A DNA stretch of 32,238 nucleotides from Heliobacteriaceae bacterium (GTDB lineage Bacteria; Bacillota; Desulfitobacteriia; Heliobacteriales; Heliobacteriaceae). The position numbers and the translations under genes are program-made. This document shows, piece by piece, positions 18,210 to 25,410 of this stretch. Under the pieces are notes generated by a model. That model had not been told where the DNA came from. It saw only the letters and a program-made list of their open reading frames with translations, and did not search any database. The number at the start of each line of letters is the position of its first letter. The stretch's first letter is position 1. The DNA lies in the NCBI GenBank assembly GCA_028707535.1, contig JAQWAU010000010.1, positions 15,866 through 48,103 of the forward strand, in the 5' to 3' direction.

Positions 18210-19388
18210 ATGAATCGAAAGCAAGCGCAAATGGTCTTTGGGGGGATCTTGACCGTGGCCGTCCTGGGGTTTGTAGTTTTTCCCTGGGCTTACCGCCAAG
18301 CAGCCCCGGCAACCGGCCAGGTCATTACCGGTTACGTGGAAGGAACCGAGACCAATATCAGCAGCAAAATACCTGGTAGAATTCAGGAACTTTTGGTCAG
18401 GGAAGGGGACGAGGTGGTACCCGGGCAGATTGTTGCCCGCTTGGAAAGCCGGGAACTGACGGAACAGTTAAACCAGGCGAAAGCGGCTTTAACCGGGGCG
18501 GCGGCCAAAGTCCCCCAGGCAGAGGTGGCCCAAACCCTAACCGGGGAAACGGTAGCCGGTCAGATTGCTCAGGCCCAGGCAAACCTTCAGGCTGCAGAGG
18601 CTAAATTGGCCGCGCTGGAAAACGGCGCCCGGCCCCAGGAGATTGAGCAGGCCCGGGCGGTGGTGATGCAGGCCCAGGTTGGGGCGGAAAATGCCGCGCT
18701 TACATATCAGCGGATGGAGGCCCTGTTTCAAGCCGGGGCGGTAGCCGCCAAAACCCGGGATGATGCTAAAGCCGATGCCGATGTGAAAGCAGCTGGGTTG
18801 CAGCAGGCGGCAGAAAAGCTTTCGTTGGTTGAAGCCGGGGTCCGGCCGGAGGAAATCGATGGGGCAAGAGCTTTGGTCGCCCAGGCCAAAGCGGCTTTAC
18901 AGCTGGCGGAGGCAGCCCGGCACCAGGTGGCCTTAAAGGATCAGGATATCACTTTAGCCCAGGCTGGTTTGCAGCAAGCCCAAGCGGTGGCCGAGGGTGC
19001 CCAGGCAATGGTGGATAATACCGTGATCCGGGCGCCGCAAAAAGGAATTATTACCGGGAAGTTTGTTCAGCCGGGCGAATTGGTTTCCGCCGGTTTGCCG
19101 ATCTACACCGTGGTCGATGTGGAGCGGGTGTGGGTGAAAGCCCAAGTTCCCGAGGGACTAATTACCCGCCTGGCTGTGGGGCAGGAAATAGGGGTCCAGA
19201 TTGATGGTTTAACCGGGCAACTCACCGGTAAATTGGTGTGGATTAACGCCAGTGCCGATTTTGCGGTCAAGAAAGCCACCCAGGATTCCGGTGATTACGA
19301 CCGAAAAACTTTTACGGTTAAAGTGGAACTGGACAACGGGGAGGGCCTTTTGAAAAATGGTATGACTGCCCGGATCATTCTGCCTTAA
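18210..19388 (+). CDS. HlyD/EmrA-type periplasmic adaptor (membrane fusion) subunit
   Basis: This is a membrane fusion-type adaptor of 392 residues. ATG 18210 is used because GGGGTGGG lies just upstream and the alternative TTG 18192 sits on the operator. An N-terminal membrane anchor (MVFGGILTVAVLGFVVFPWA) comes first. The first lipoyl-like half follows, GYVEGTETNISSKIPGRIQEL, quoted here as SSKIPGRIQELLVREGDEV. A long alanine/glutamine-rich coiled-coil hairpin then includes two related segments, ARPQEIEQAR and GVRPEEIDGAR. The second lipoyl half TVIRAPQKGIITGKFVQPGE and a beta-barrel domain finish the protein. In monoderms such adaptors work with ABC transporters; here ABC genes follow at once. 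Confidence 0.93.
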   Translation: MNRKQAQMVFGGILTVAVLGFVVFPWAYRQAAPATGQVITGYVEGTETNISSKIPGRIQELLVREGDEVVPGQIVARLESRELTEQLNQAKAALTGAAAKVPQAEVAQTLTGETVAGQIAQAQANLQAAEAKLAALENGARPQEIEQARAVVMQAQVGAENAALTYQRMEALFQAGAVAAKTRDDAKADADVKAAGLQQAAEKLSLVEAGVRPEEIDGARALVAQAKAALQLAEAARHQVALKDQDITLAQAGLQQAQAVAEGAQAMVDNTVIRAPQKGIITGKFVQPGELVSAGLPIYTVVDVERVWVKAQVPEGLITRLAVGQEIGVQIDGLTGQLTGKLVWINASADFAVKKATQDSGDYDRKTFTVKVELDNGEGLLKNGMTARIILP

Positions 19389-19428
19389 ACAGGTACCTGT
19401 CCGGGTACCGGCAATTGGAGGGAAAAGC

Positions 19429-20073
19429 ATGCCAAAAACCTTGTTGGCCTTGGAGAATGCAAGCATGGGGCCACCGGAAAACCGGTTATTTACCCGTTTG
19501 TCGTTTACCATTGCGGGCCCCGGTCTATGTGGCCTCTATCTGCCGAAGAAAGGCGGCAAAACCACCTTGTTTGCGGTGATTGCGGGTCTGTTGCCCTTAA
19601 CCGGTGGAACGATCACCCGGAATTACCAACGGTTGGGTCTGGTGCCGCAGGACTTTGCCCTTTACCCGGATTTGACGGTAACGGAAACCCTGGCTTTCAT
19701 GGCTGGTTTATACGGGCTGGGTGAACCGTTGTCCGGGCAGCGGTCGGCTTTGGTCGTGGCCGCATGTGGCCTGTCGAATCAAGTGTCTGTACGTGCCGGG
19801 CAGTTGGTGGCCGGCCGGCGAAAAATGCTGGAATTGGCAGTGGCTTTGCTTGTGTGGCCGGATTTTTTACTGCTGGATGAGCCGGCAGCCGGGATGACCG
19901 GGCCGGAGCGAGAAGTGTTTTGGCAGGTGGTTTACGCCTGGCTGGCCGGGACAGAGCATTTTGCGGGCCAGGCGGGGACATCATCCCCAGAAGCAGCCCG
20001 CACGGCTTTATTGTTGAGTGCCGACCAGGAAGAAATTAGCCGCTGCCATACGGTTGTGATGGACGGAAGGTGA
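19429..20073 (+). CDS. ABC transporter ATP-binding subunit with degenerate motifs
   Basis: The 214-residue protein has the outline of an ABC-2 export ATPase, but several catalytic motifs are altered. Walker A reads LPKKGGKTT (38-46) instead of GPNGAGKTT; the terminal GKTT is kept. The Q-loop (VPQDFALYP, Gln74) and Walker B with its glutamate (FLLLDEPAAG, Asp150-Glu151) are intact. The signature reads LVAGR (126-130) instead of LSGGQ, and the switch histidine after the last strand is missing (LLLSADQEE). The LSGQ at 101-104 lies too early to be the signature. ATG 19429 follows GGAGGG. It is followed four bases later by the permease. It may hydrolyse ATP poorly or pair with a second ATPase elsewhere. 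Confidence 0.9.
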   Translation: MPKTLLALENASMGPPENRLFTRLSFTIAGPGLCGLYLPKKGGKTTLFAVIAGLLPLTGGTITRNYQRLGLVPQDFALYPDLTVTETLAFMAGLYGLGEPLSGQRSALVVAACGLSNQVSVRAGQLVAGRRKMLELAVALLVWPDFLLLDEPAAGMTGPEREVFWQVVYAWLAGTEHFAGQAGTSSPEAARTALLLSADQEEISRCHTVVMDGR

Positions 20074-20077
20074 GGCC

Positions 20078-21253
20078 GTGAACCAAGTTATATCGATCGC
20101 CACCAAGGAAATGCTCCATATTATCCGGGATAAGCAACAGATGATTTTTTTACTGATTATTCCTTTGGTCGGCGCCTTTTTACTGGCTTATTTATATACC
20201 GAAGAGCGGGTAATGGGTTTAGATCTGGTGATTGTGGATGAGGACAACAGCCCGCTCAGCCGGGACATTGCTTTTCAATATTCCCAGGCGGAATCTTTTG
20301 CTTTCAATGGTTATGTCGCCAGCTATGACGAAGCGACCCGCTTGCTGCAGGATGCCAGAATTGACGCGGCGGTGATCATTCCCCCTAATTTTTCCCGGGA
20401 TGTCAAAGCAGGACGCCCTACCCAGGTGCTGACCCTGATTGACGGCACTAATATGCTAATCTCCAACATGGTCTTGCGGGCTTCCAGTCAGATCGTCCAA
20501 ACCGTATCGGCAGGAACAATGGTAAAGATGTTGGAAGCTAACGGGATTGTGCCGGAAAAAGCCAAAAACATTCTGCAAAGTATCGGTTTCAGCACCCGGG
20601 TTTGGTTTAATCCGACCTTTAACTACCGGCATTTTTTGTTAATAGGCTTGATCATTACCTTAATGCAGCAGGTCCTATTGATGACGATTTCAACTACTTT
20701 TGCCCGCGAAAAACAGGGGCGAACAAACATTTATCTGGCTACGGCCCCGGTATCATCCCTTAAGGTCGTGGCCGGTAAAATCTTGCCGTATTTTTGCTTC
20801 GGGTTATTAAATGTATTTTTGCTGCTCGTGTATTCCAATCAATACATTGGCATCGGGATCCGGGGACAGGGGATTTACCTGTTATTATTGTCGGTAGGTT
20901 TTGTGCTGGGACTCATCGGCATGGCTTTGCCAATTTCAATCTTGGCGACTAATGAATTACGGGCAACCCAGGTTTGTGTAATCATCGCCATGCCTTCTTT
21001 TTTATTGTCCGGGTATACCTGGCCGATTGCCTCGATGCCTTGGCTGGGGAAATTTTTGGCCAACATTCTGCCATTGACCCATTACCTGGCCGCCCTGAAA
21101 ACGGTGGGGGTTAAAGGAGGAGTATGGAGCGCCGCTTTACCGGAGATTGGTTTTCTGTACACCCTGGCGGCCGGGGGGATCGGTGGCGCCGTATATCTGT
21201 GGCAAAGGCAGCGGTCTAACGGGAATTTGGTCCTGTGGAACAACAACAAGTAG
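20078..21253 (+). CDS. ABC-2 type transporter permease
   Basis: The 391-residue permease has the ABC-2 (YbhR/YhhJ-like) layout: a short cytoplasmic N-terminus (ISIATKEMLHIIRDKQQ), the first membrane helix at about residues 22-41, an extracytoplasmic domain of about 140 residues, then a cluster of five helices from about residue 185 to 375. The conserved FNPTFNYRHFLLIGLI, quoted as FNPTFNYRHF, precedes the second helix. GTG 20078 is preceded by AAGGTGAGG. It starts four bases after the ATPase stop. With only one permease gene the functional unit would be a homodimer. The substrate is unknown; the HlyD partner suggests export, perhaps of a drug or lipid. Confidence 0.93.
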   Translation: MNQVISIATKEMLHIIRDKQQMIFLLIIPLVGAFLLAYLYTEERVMGLDLVIVDEDNSPLSRDIAFQYSQAESFAFNGYVASYDEATRLLQDARIDAAVIIPPNFSRDVKAGRPTQVLTLIDGTNMLISNMVLRASSQIVQTVSAGTMVKMLEANGIVPEKAKNILQSIGFSTRVWFNPTFNYRHFLLIGLIITLMQQVLLMTISTTFAREKQGRTNIYLATAPVSSLKVVAGKILPYFCFGLLNVFLLLVYSNQYIGIGIRGQGIYLLLLSVGFVLGLIGMALPISILATNELRATQVCVIIAMPSFLLSGYTWPIASMPWLGKFLANILPLTHYLAALKTVGVKGGVWSAALPEIGFLYTLAAGGIGGAVYLWQRQRSNGNLVLWNNNK

Positions 21254-21317
21254 CACTTTTAGGCTTGGGGTGGAATAGATTGCCACTGAGGTTACACTTT
21301 GCCTAAAGGAGTGAACG

Positions 21318-21620
21318 TTGGCAATGAACGGATTACGGTACCGCGAACACAAAATGTGTCACCGGCTTTCCGCCATGATTGGTGAGGATATCGCGGCGGA
21401 AATGAGGCTGCCTGACGGTGGCACCCGTACCTATACCGGAAAACTGGTGGCTGTGGGTGATGATTACCTGGAAATGGAAGTAGAAGCGCCGGGAATGGAA
21501 CCGGCGGTGGAAGGCCAGGTAGTAATCGAACAATTTGGCTTTGGGCGGCGCTTTTTCCGGGTTTTGATTCCCTTGCTGCTGTTGACGACGATTTTTCCTT
21601 TCCGCCGGGGCTTCTATTAA
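21318..21620 (+). CDS. Small hypothetical protein with C-terminal membrane segment
   Basis: The 100-residue protein is not recognised. Its N-terminal two thirds look like a small beta-rich domain (IAAEMRLPDGGTRTYTGKLV, then AVGDDYLEMEVEAPGMEP) of the kind seen in Sm-like or DUF2642-type folds. The C-terminal 28 residues hold one hydrophobic helix between basic residues (RFFRVLIPLLLLTTIFPFRRG), given here as FFRVLIPLLLLTTIFPF. TTG 21318, six bases after AAAGGAG, and ATG 21324 are both possible starts. It is the last gene before the strong terminator at 21636. A 7-bp inverted repeat (21258-21264 and 21301-21307) lies upstream. Confidence 0.7.
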   Translation: MAMNGLRYREHKMCHRLSAMIGEDIAAEMRLPDGGTRTYTGKLVAVGDDYLEMEVEAPGMEPAVEGQVVIEQFGFGRRFFRVLIPLLLLTTIFPFRRGFY

Positions 21621-21635
21621 ACAAAAAAGGGCACG

Positions 21636-21670
21636 ATCCCGGGAGTTGGTCCGGCTCCCGGGATTTTTTT
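21636..21670 (+). terminator. Strong rho-independent terminator ending the export operon
   Basis: A perfect 10-bp stem, ATCCCGGGAG / CTCCCGGGAT, around a nine-base loop is followed by seven T residues. It lies 15 bases after the preceding gene. Confidence 0.93.
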
Positions 21671-21745
21671 GTATATCCCGGAGCAGGTAGACAGGCCTTT
21701 GACGGCGAATAAAAAAAACAAGGGTATTTTTGGGTGGTGGTAAAA

Positions 21746-22177
21746 ATGCATTGGGTGACGGGAAAGAGGCTCCTTATGGCCGTGATTCTAGGTTTGGGTC
21801 TGGGATTAATCGGGGGAGGCTGTGGGCCTAATGAGGTTAAATCGACTGCTCAACATGTGGTCGAACAGGCGCAAGAATTAACCCAAAGTGAAATTACCCA
21901 GCGGTTGACGGCAGACCTGCAGGCCCGGATAGACCGGTTGCAGCGGGAAAGAACCCGGCTGATCACCGCAGATGGGAAAATTAATTGGGAAGAGGCTAAA
22001 CAAACGGAATTGGCGGAACATAGTTTCGTTACCTTGCTGGATTGGGAGTACAAAGCGGTGCTGAAGGCGGACGGCACGGTTGACGTGATCCAGGTGGACC
22101 ACCGTAAAGGGGATACAAAGCGGATTGCTTCTTATCAGGTGCGGGTGATGAATGGGCAGGTCACCTTGGGCAACTAA
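21746..22177 (+). CDS. Putative small lipoprotein or secreted protein of unknown function
   Basis: The 143-residue protein starts with a basic residue cluster and a hydrophobic stretch ending in glycines and a cysteine (LLMAVILGLGLGLIGGGCG). This looks like a lipoprotein signal, though the lipobox (GGGC) is weak. The mature part is charged and partly helical (QRLTADLQARIDRLQRERTR), with a lone DLDW-like strand region after residue 90. No family was recognised. ATG 21746 is preferred over GTG 21734 because GGGTGGTGG is placed a few bases before it. The gene stands alone between the terminator at 21636-21670 and the pdxS promoter. Confidence 0.68.
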   Translation: MHWVTGKRLLMAVILGLGLGLIGGGCGPNEVKSTAQHVVEQAQELTQSEITQRLTADLQARIDRLQRERTRLITADGKINWEEAKQTELAEHSFVTLLDWEYKAVLKADGTVDVIQVDHRKGDTKRIASYQVRVMNGQVTLGN

Positions 22178-22199
22178 CGGTAAGGTGTCAATAGGGCAC

Positions 22200-22228
22200 T
22201 TGTTGCTTTGCGGGGAATCGTGTAGAAT
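22200..22228 (+). promoter_or_regulatory. Predicted promoter of pdxS-pdxT
   Basis: TTGTTG (22200-22205), a 17-base spacer and TAGAAT (22223-22228) lie 48 bases before the start codon. A short palindrome, GTTCAATGAAC (22236-22246), directly downstream covers the predicted start site and could bind a regulator. No PdxR-like gene is in this window. Confidence 0.55.
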
Positions 22229-22275
22229 ATTGGGTGTTCAATGAACCCGAACAGCACTTGGGGAGGAAGAAAAAA

Positions 22276-23163
22276 GTGACAGCCCAAAAAGGTACTTGGA
22301 CAGTAAAAAAAGGTTTGGCGGAAATGCTTAAAGGCGGCGTAATCATGGATGTGACTACACCGGAACAGGCTAGAATTGCGGAAGAGGCCGGGGCCTGTGC
22401 GGTGATGGCGTTAGAACGGGTACCGGCGGATATCCGGGCAGCCGGGGGTGTAGCCCGGATGGCGGACCCGGCGATAATCCAGCGGATTATGGCCGCCGTG
22501 ACCATTCCGGTAATGGCCAAGGCCCGGATCGGTCATTTTGTTGAGGCCCAAGTTCTGGAGGTCCTGGGGGTTGATTATGTTGACGAGTCGGAAGTATTGA
22601 CCCCGGCGGATGAACTTTACCATATCAATAAACATGTTTTTAAGGTGCCGTTTGTCTGTGGCGCCCGGAACCTGGGGGAAGCCTTGCGCCGGATTGGGGA
22701 AGGGGCGGCAATGATCCGGACCAAAGGGGAACCGGGAACCGGTAATGTGGTGGAAGCAGTCCGCCATGCCCGGCAGGTCCTCGGGGAAATCCGCCGGTTA
22801 AAAGTCATGCCGGCGGCGGAATTAATGACCTGGGCCAAAGAGAACGGGGCGCCATATGACCTGGTTTGTGAAGTAGCCCAGCTGGGCCGGTTGCCGGTGG
22901 TCAACTTTGCGGCCGGCGGGATTGCTACTCCTGCCGATGCAGCCTTGATGATGCAGTTGGGGATGGATGGCGTTTTTGTCGGCTCCGGTATTTTCAAATC
23001 CGGTGATCCGGCGCATCGGGCGAAAGCGATTGTGGCGGCGACGACACATTACAATGATCCCCAAATTATTGCCGAGGTTTCTAAAGATTTAGGTGAGCCG
23101 ATGGTCGGCATTGAGATCCCCCTGATTCCGGTGGAACAACGGATGCAGGAACGGGGCTGGTAG
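22276..23163 (+). CDS. pdxS: Pyridoxal 5'-phosphate synthase subunit PdxS
   Basis: PdxS (Pdx1) condenses ribose 5-phosphate, glyceraldehyde 3-phosphate and ammonia from PdxT to form PLP. The GTG at 22276 is chosen because GGGGAGGAAG precedes it and the product (295 residues) then matches the family length; a longer frame from 22234 is unsupported. Catalytic Asp25 ([11 protein letters not shown]) and Lys82 ([11 protein letters not shown]) are visible, together with the phosphate-binding loop [17 protein letters not shown]. Twelve copies assemble as two hexameric rings, each bearing PdxT. The gene is eight bases before pdxT, so the two form an operon. PLP is the cofactor of the aminotransferase encoded nearby. 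Confidence 0.98.
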   Translation: MTAQKGTWTVKKGLAEMLKGGVIMDVTTPEQARIAEEAGACAVMALERVPADIRAAGGVARMADPAIIQRIMAAVTIPVMAKARIGHFVEAQVLEVLGVDYVDESEVLTPADELYHINKHVFKVPFVCGARNLGEALRRIGEGAAMIRTKGEPGTGNVVEAVRHARQVLGEIRRLKVMPAAELMTWAKENGAPYDLVCEVAQLGRLPVVNFAAGGIATPADAALMMQLGMDGVFVGSGIFKSGDPAHRAKAIVAATTHYNDPQIIAEVSKDLGEPMVGIEIPLIPVEQRMQERGW

Positions 23164-23171
23164 TCGTTAAA

Positions 23172-23756
23172 ATGAGCTATACAATTGGGGTACTGGCTTT
23201 ACAAGGGGCGTTTGTTGAGCACGAACATCATCTGCAAAGTCTGGGATGTCGCCCGGTTCAGGTCCGGACGCCGGCCCAGCTGGCCGGCCTGGATGGCCTG
23301 ATCATCCCCGGTGGAGAGAGTTTAACGATTGGAAAGCTGCTGGCCGATTTTGACCTTGCCGGGCCGATAAAAGCCCATGCCCAGGCCGGTCTGCCGGTTT
23401 GGGGGACTTGTGCCGGGATGATTCTCCTGGCCCGGGAAATTGCCGGGTCGGATCAGTTTCGGCTGGGATTAATGGACATGACCGTAGTGCGGAATGCTTT
23501 CGGGCGGCAGGTAGATTCTTTTGAAGTTCGGTTGCCGATTACCGTACTGGGTCAAGAACCTTTCCGGGCGGTATTTATCCGGGCGCCATATGTTTCGGCG
23601 GTAGCGCCGAATGTCGGGATCCTGGCTGTGTATGAGGATAAAAAGGTTTTTGTCCGGCAAGGTTATTTCTTGGCAACGGCCTTTCATCCCGAACTAACCG
23701 GTGATCTGCGGGTTCACCGCTATTTCTTAGAGATGGTGAGGGAAGCAAAAGAGTAG
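23172..23756 (+). CDS. pdxT: Pyridoxal 5'-phosphate synthase glutaminase subunit PdxT
   Basis: PdxT is the class I glutamine amidotransferase that supplies ammonia to PdxS. The 194-residue sequence shows the nucleophile Cys80 (WGTCAGMILLA), the oxyanion region IIPGGESLTIGKL and the His172/Glu174 pair of the triad (ATAFHPELT). ATG 23172 follows the pdxS stop by eight bases, so the two subunits are made together. Its length and motifs are ordinary. No terminator is obvious directly after it, so some transcript may reach into the T-box leader downstream. Confidence 0.97.
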   Translation: MSYTIGVLALQGAFVEHEHHLQSLGCRPVQVRTPAQLAGLDGLIIPGGESLTIGKLLADFDLAGPIKAHAQAGLPVWGTCAGMILLAREIAGSDQFRLGLMDMTVVRNAFGRQVDSFEVRLPITVLGQEPFRAVFIRAPYVSAVAPNVGILAVYEDKKVFVRQGYFLATAFHPELTGDLRVHRYFLEMVREAKE

Positions 23757-23870
23757 AAAGGGGCAATGTTGTAAAATTCAAAAAATGTATGCAGGTTCTT
23801 GTCAATGCTAAGAAGCTATGGTAAACTTCGTTCAAGCAATTACCCTTTACACAGCATATAGTAAACTTAG

Positions 23871-24139
23871 CCGGTGGCGGCAATTTGATATACTTGTATG
23901 GTTTTTAGCGGTTGAAGGAAGGGGTAGCTTTTATCGGTTCAAACGGTGTGGAGAGTTTGGCGGCTGCTGCAAGCCAACCCGTTATTGGTAGTTTTCCGCC
24001 CCGGATGTCGACAGTGAGTTACTGTCCGTTCATGTCCGATAGCATGTAACGAAACTTCTGCCTGGCGGAAGGAAATCAGGGTGGCAACGCGGGATTCGCC
24101 TCTCGTCACTGACACATATTGTCAGAACGAGGGGTTTTT
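23871..24139 (+). ncRNA. T-box riboswitch leader (likely serine-responsive)
   Basis: The hallmark T-box AGGGTGGCAACGCGG lies at 24078-24092. It is followed by a terminator (24099-24134, then five T residues). Upstream, a base stem CCGGTGGCGG / CCGCCCCGG (23871-23880 and 23996-24004) closes a stem I. The AG-bulge sequence GGAGAG (23950-23955) and the distal hairpin TTGGC...GCCAA follow inside it. The T-box bulge reads TGGC, which pairs with GCCA and therefore with a tRNA whose discriminator is G, as in both tRNA-Ser genes downstream. The specifier codon is not certain; AGT and TCC (both Ser) occur in the expected 3' strand. High uncharged tRNA would favour antitermination of the serine genes. 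Confidence 0.85.
24099..24139 (+). terminator. T-box terminator hairpin
   Basis: An outer 8-bp stem (CCTCTCGT / ACGAGGGG, one G-U pair) holds an inner stem CTGACA/TGTCAG, and five T residues follow. It would form when the tRNA is charged and end transcription before the aminotransferase gene. Confidence 0.8.
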
Positions 24140-24244
24140 ATATTTAAGCCAGGATTGTATACATGATTTTGGCCTAAGCAAAATGTTGACGGGCAGTTAC
24201 CTAAGGTCTTGTCGACACATATTCGGTAAAGGGGGAACCTTCAA

Positions 24245-25408
24245 ATGTACGAAAAAGAGTACCTTATGTTGCCCGGACCGACGCCGGTACCGCCCCGGGT
24301 GCTTAGGACTCTATCCCAGCCATTAATTAACCACCGTGGCCCCCAGTTTAAAGAACTGCTCGAAGAGGTAACCGCCGGTGTTAAACGGATTTACCAGACT
24401 AAAAACGATGTCTTTATTTTTCCTTCCTCCGGAACCGGCGGGTTGGAGGCGGCGGTGGTCAACTTTTTGTCACCTGGGGATAAAGTTCTGGCTTTGTCCA
24501 TTGGCGCTTTTGGGGACCGGTTTGCCAAGATCGCCCAGATCTACGGTTGTGCCGTTGATAAGGTGGAGTTTGCCTGGGGGACTGCCGTTGATCCGGCTTT
24601 GGTAGCAGCCAAGCTAACCGCCGATCAAGGCCGGGAGTACAAAGCAATCTTGGTGACCCACAATGAGACATCAACCGGGGTAGTAAACGATATTCAAGCA
24701 GTTAGTGCGGCCAGGGGTGATCACCCGGCTTTGATTATGGTCGACGCGGTTTCCGGCCTTGGGGTTATGGACCTAAAAACCGATGCCTGGGGCTTGGATG
24801 TGGTAGTTACGGCGGCCCAGAAGGCGTTTATGATTCCCCCGGGGCTTTCTTTTGTGGCGGTTAGCCCCCGGGCATGGGAGGCTTTTGCTACCGCTACCTT
24901 ACCAAAGTTCTATTGGGATTTAGGTCAAGCCAAGGAGTATTATGCCATCGGTCAGACCTTGGTGACACCGGCTTTGCCGCAGATTAACGCTTTGCGGGAA
25001 ACACTCAAGATCTTTGCCGCAAAAAGTCTCGATCAACTGTTTGCCCGACAGGCCTATTTGCGGGATATTACCCGGGCCGGGGTAAAGGGATTGGGCCTTA
25101 AGCTTTTAGTACCGGAAGAAATTGCTTCGGCGACAGTGACGGCGGTCTGTGTGCCGGAAGGGATAAACATAAAGCAATTGATGCAGAAGTTGCGGGAAGA
25201 ATATAATGTCGTCCTCGCCGGCGGCCAACAAAAGCTGGCGGCCAAAATCTTTCGCATCGGCCACCTCGGCTATATTCAACACCTTGACATCCTGGCGGTA
25301 ATTGGGGCTTTGGAAATGAGCCTTAAGGAGTTGGGATTCCCGGTGGTCTTGGGCCAGGGGGTCAAAGCGGCACAAGAGGTTATTATGGTAAGAAAGGGGC
25401 TCCTGTAA
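24245..25408 (+). CDS. Class V PLP-dependent aminotransferase (probable phosphoserine/serine-glyoxylate type)
   Basis: A 387-residue fold-type I aminotransferase of class V starts MYEKEYLMLPGPTPVPPRVL. SSGTGGLEAAVVNF (about 61-74) binds the cofactor phosphate, MVDAVSGLG has the pyridine-binding Asp167, and Lys193 in TAAQKAFMIPPG forms the Schiff base. The closest familiar groups are the alanine-glyoxylate/serine-pyruvate aminotransferases (the group once mislabelled soluble hydrogenase subunit). Because the gene is followed two bases later by serA, and the leader is a serine-type T-box, the inferred job is making phosphoserine from 3-phosphohydroxypyruvate in place of classical SerC. A glycine/serine catabolic role is the alternative. 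Start ATG follows GGGGGAACC. Confidence 0.9.
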   Translation: MYEKEYLMLPGPTPVPPRVLRTLSQPLINHRGPQFKELLEEVTAGVKRIYQTKNDVFIFPSSGTGGLEAAVVNFLSPGDKVLALSIGAFGDRFAKIAQIYGCAVDKVEFAWGTAVDPALVAAKLTADQGREYKAILVTHNETSTGVVNDIQAVSAARGDHPALIMVDAVSGLGVMDLKTDAWGLDVVVTAAQKAFMIPPGLSFVAVSPRAWEAFATATLPKFYWDLGQAKEYYAIGQTLVTPALPQINALRETLKIFAAKSLDQLFARQAYLRDITRAGVKGLGLKLLVPEEIASATVTAVCVPEGINIKQLMQKLREEYNVVLAGGQQKLAAKIFRIGHLGYIQHLDILAVIGALEMSLKELGFPVVLGQGVKAAQEVIMVRKGLL

Positions 25409-25410
25409 CA

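Larger units (their letters stand above)
23757..24244 (+). other. pdxT-aminotransferase intergenic region
   Basis: The region is dominated by the T-box leader. The first 115 bases have no gene. They contain an 8-base direct repeat, GTAAACTT, twice (23821-23828 and 23861-23868) and a weak -10-like TATAGT (23857-23862) just ahead of stem I, with no convincing -35. The 105 bases after the terminator lead to the ribosome-binding site AAAGGGGG. Confidence 0.6.

Noticed and set aside
19729-19740. LSGQ in the ABC ATPase as its signature motif
   Set aside because: It lies at residues 101-104, about 45 before Walker B. The proper signature position, 126-130, reads LVAGR.
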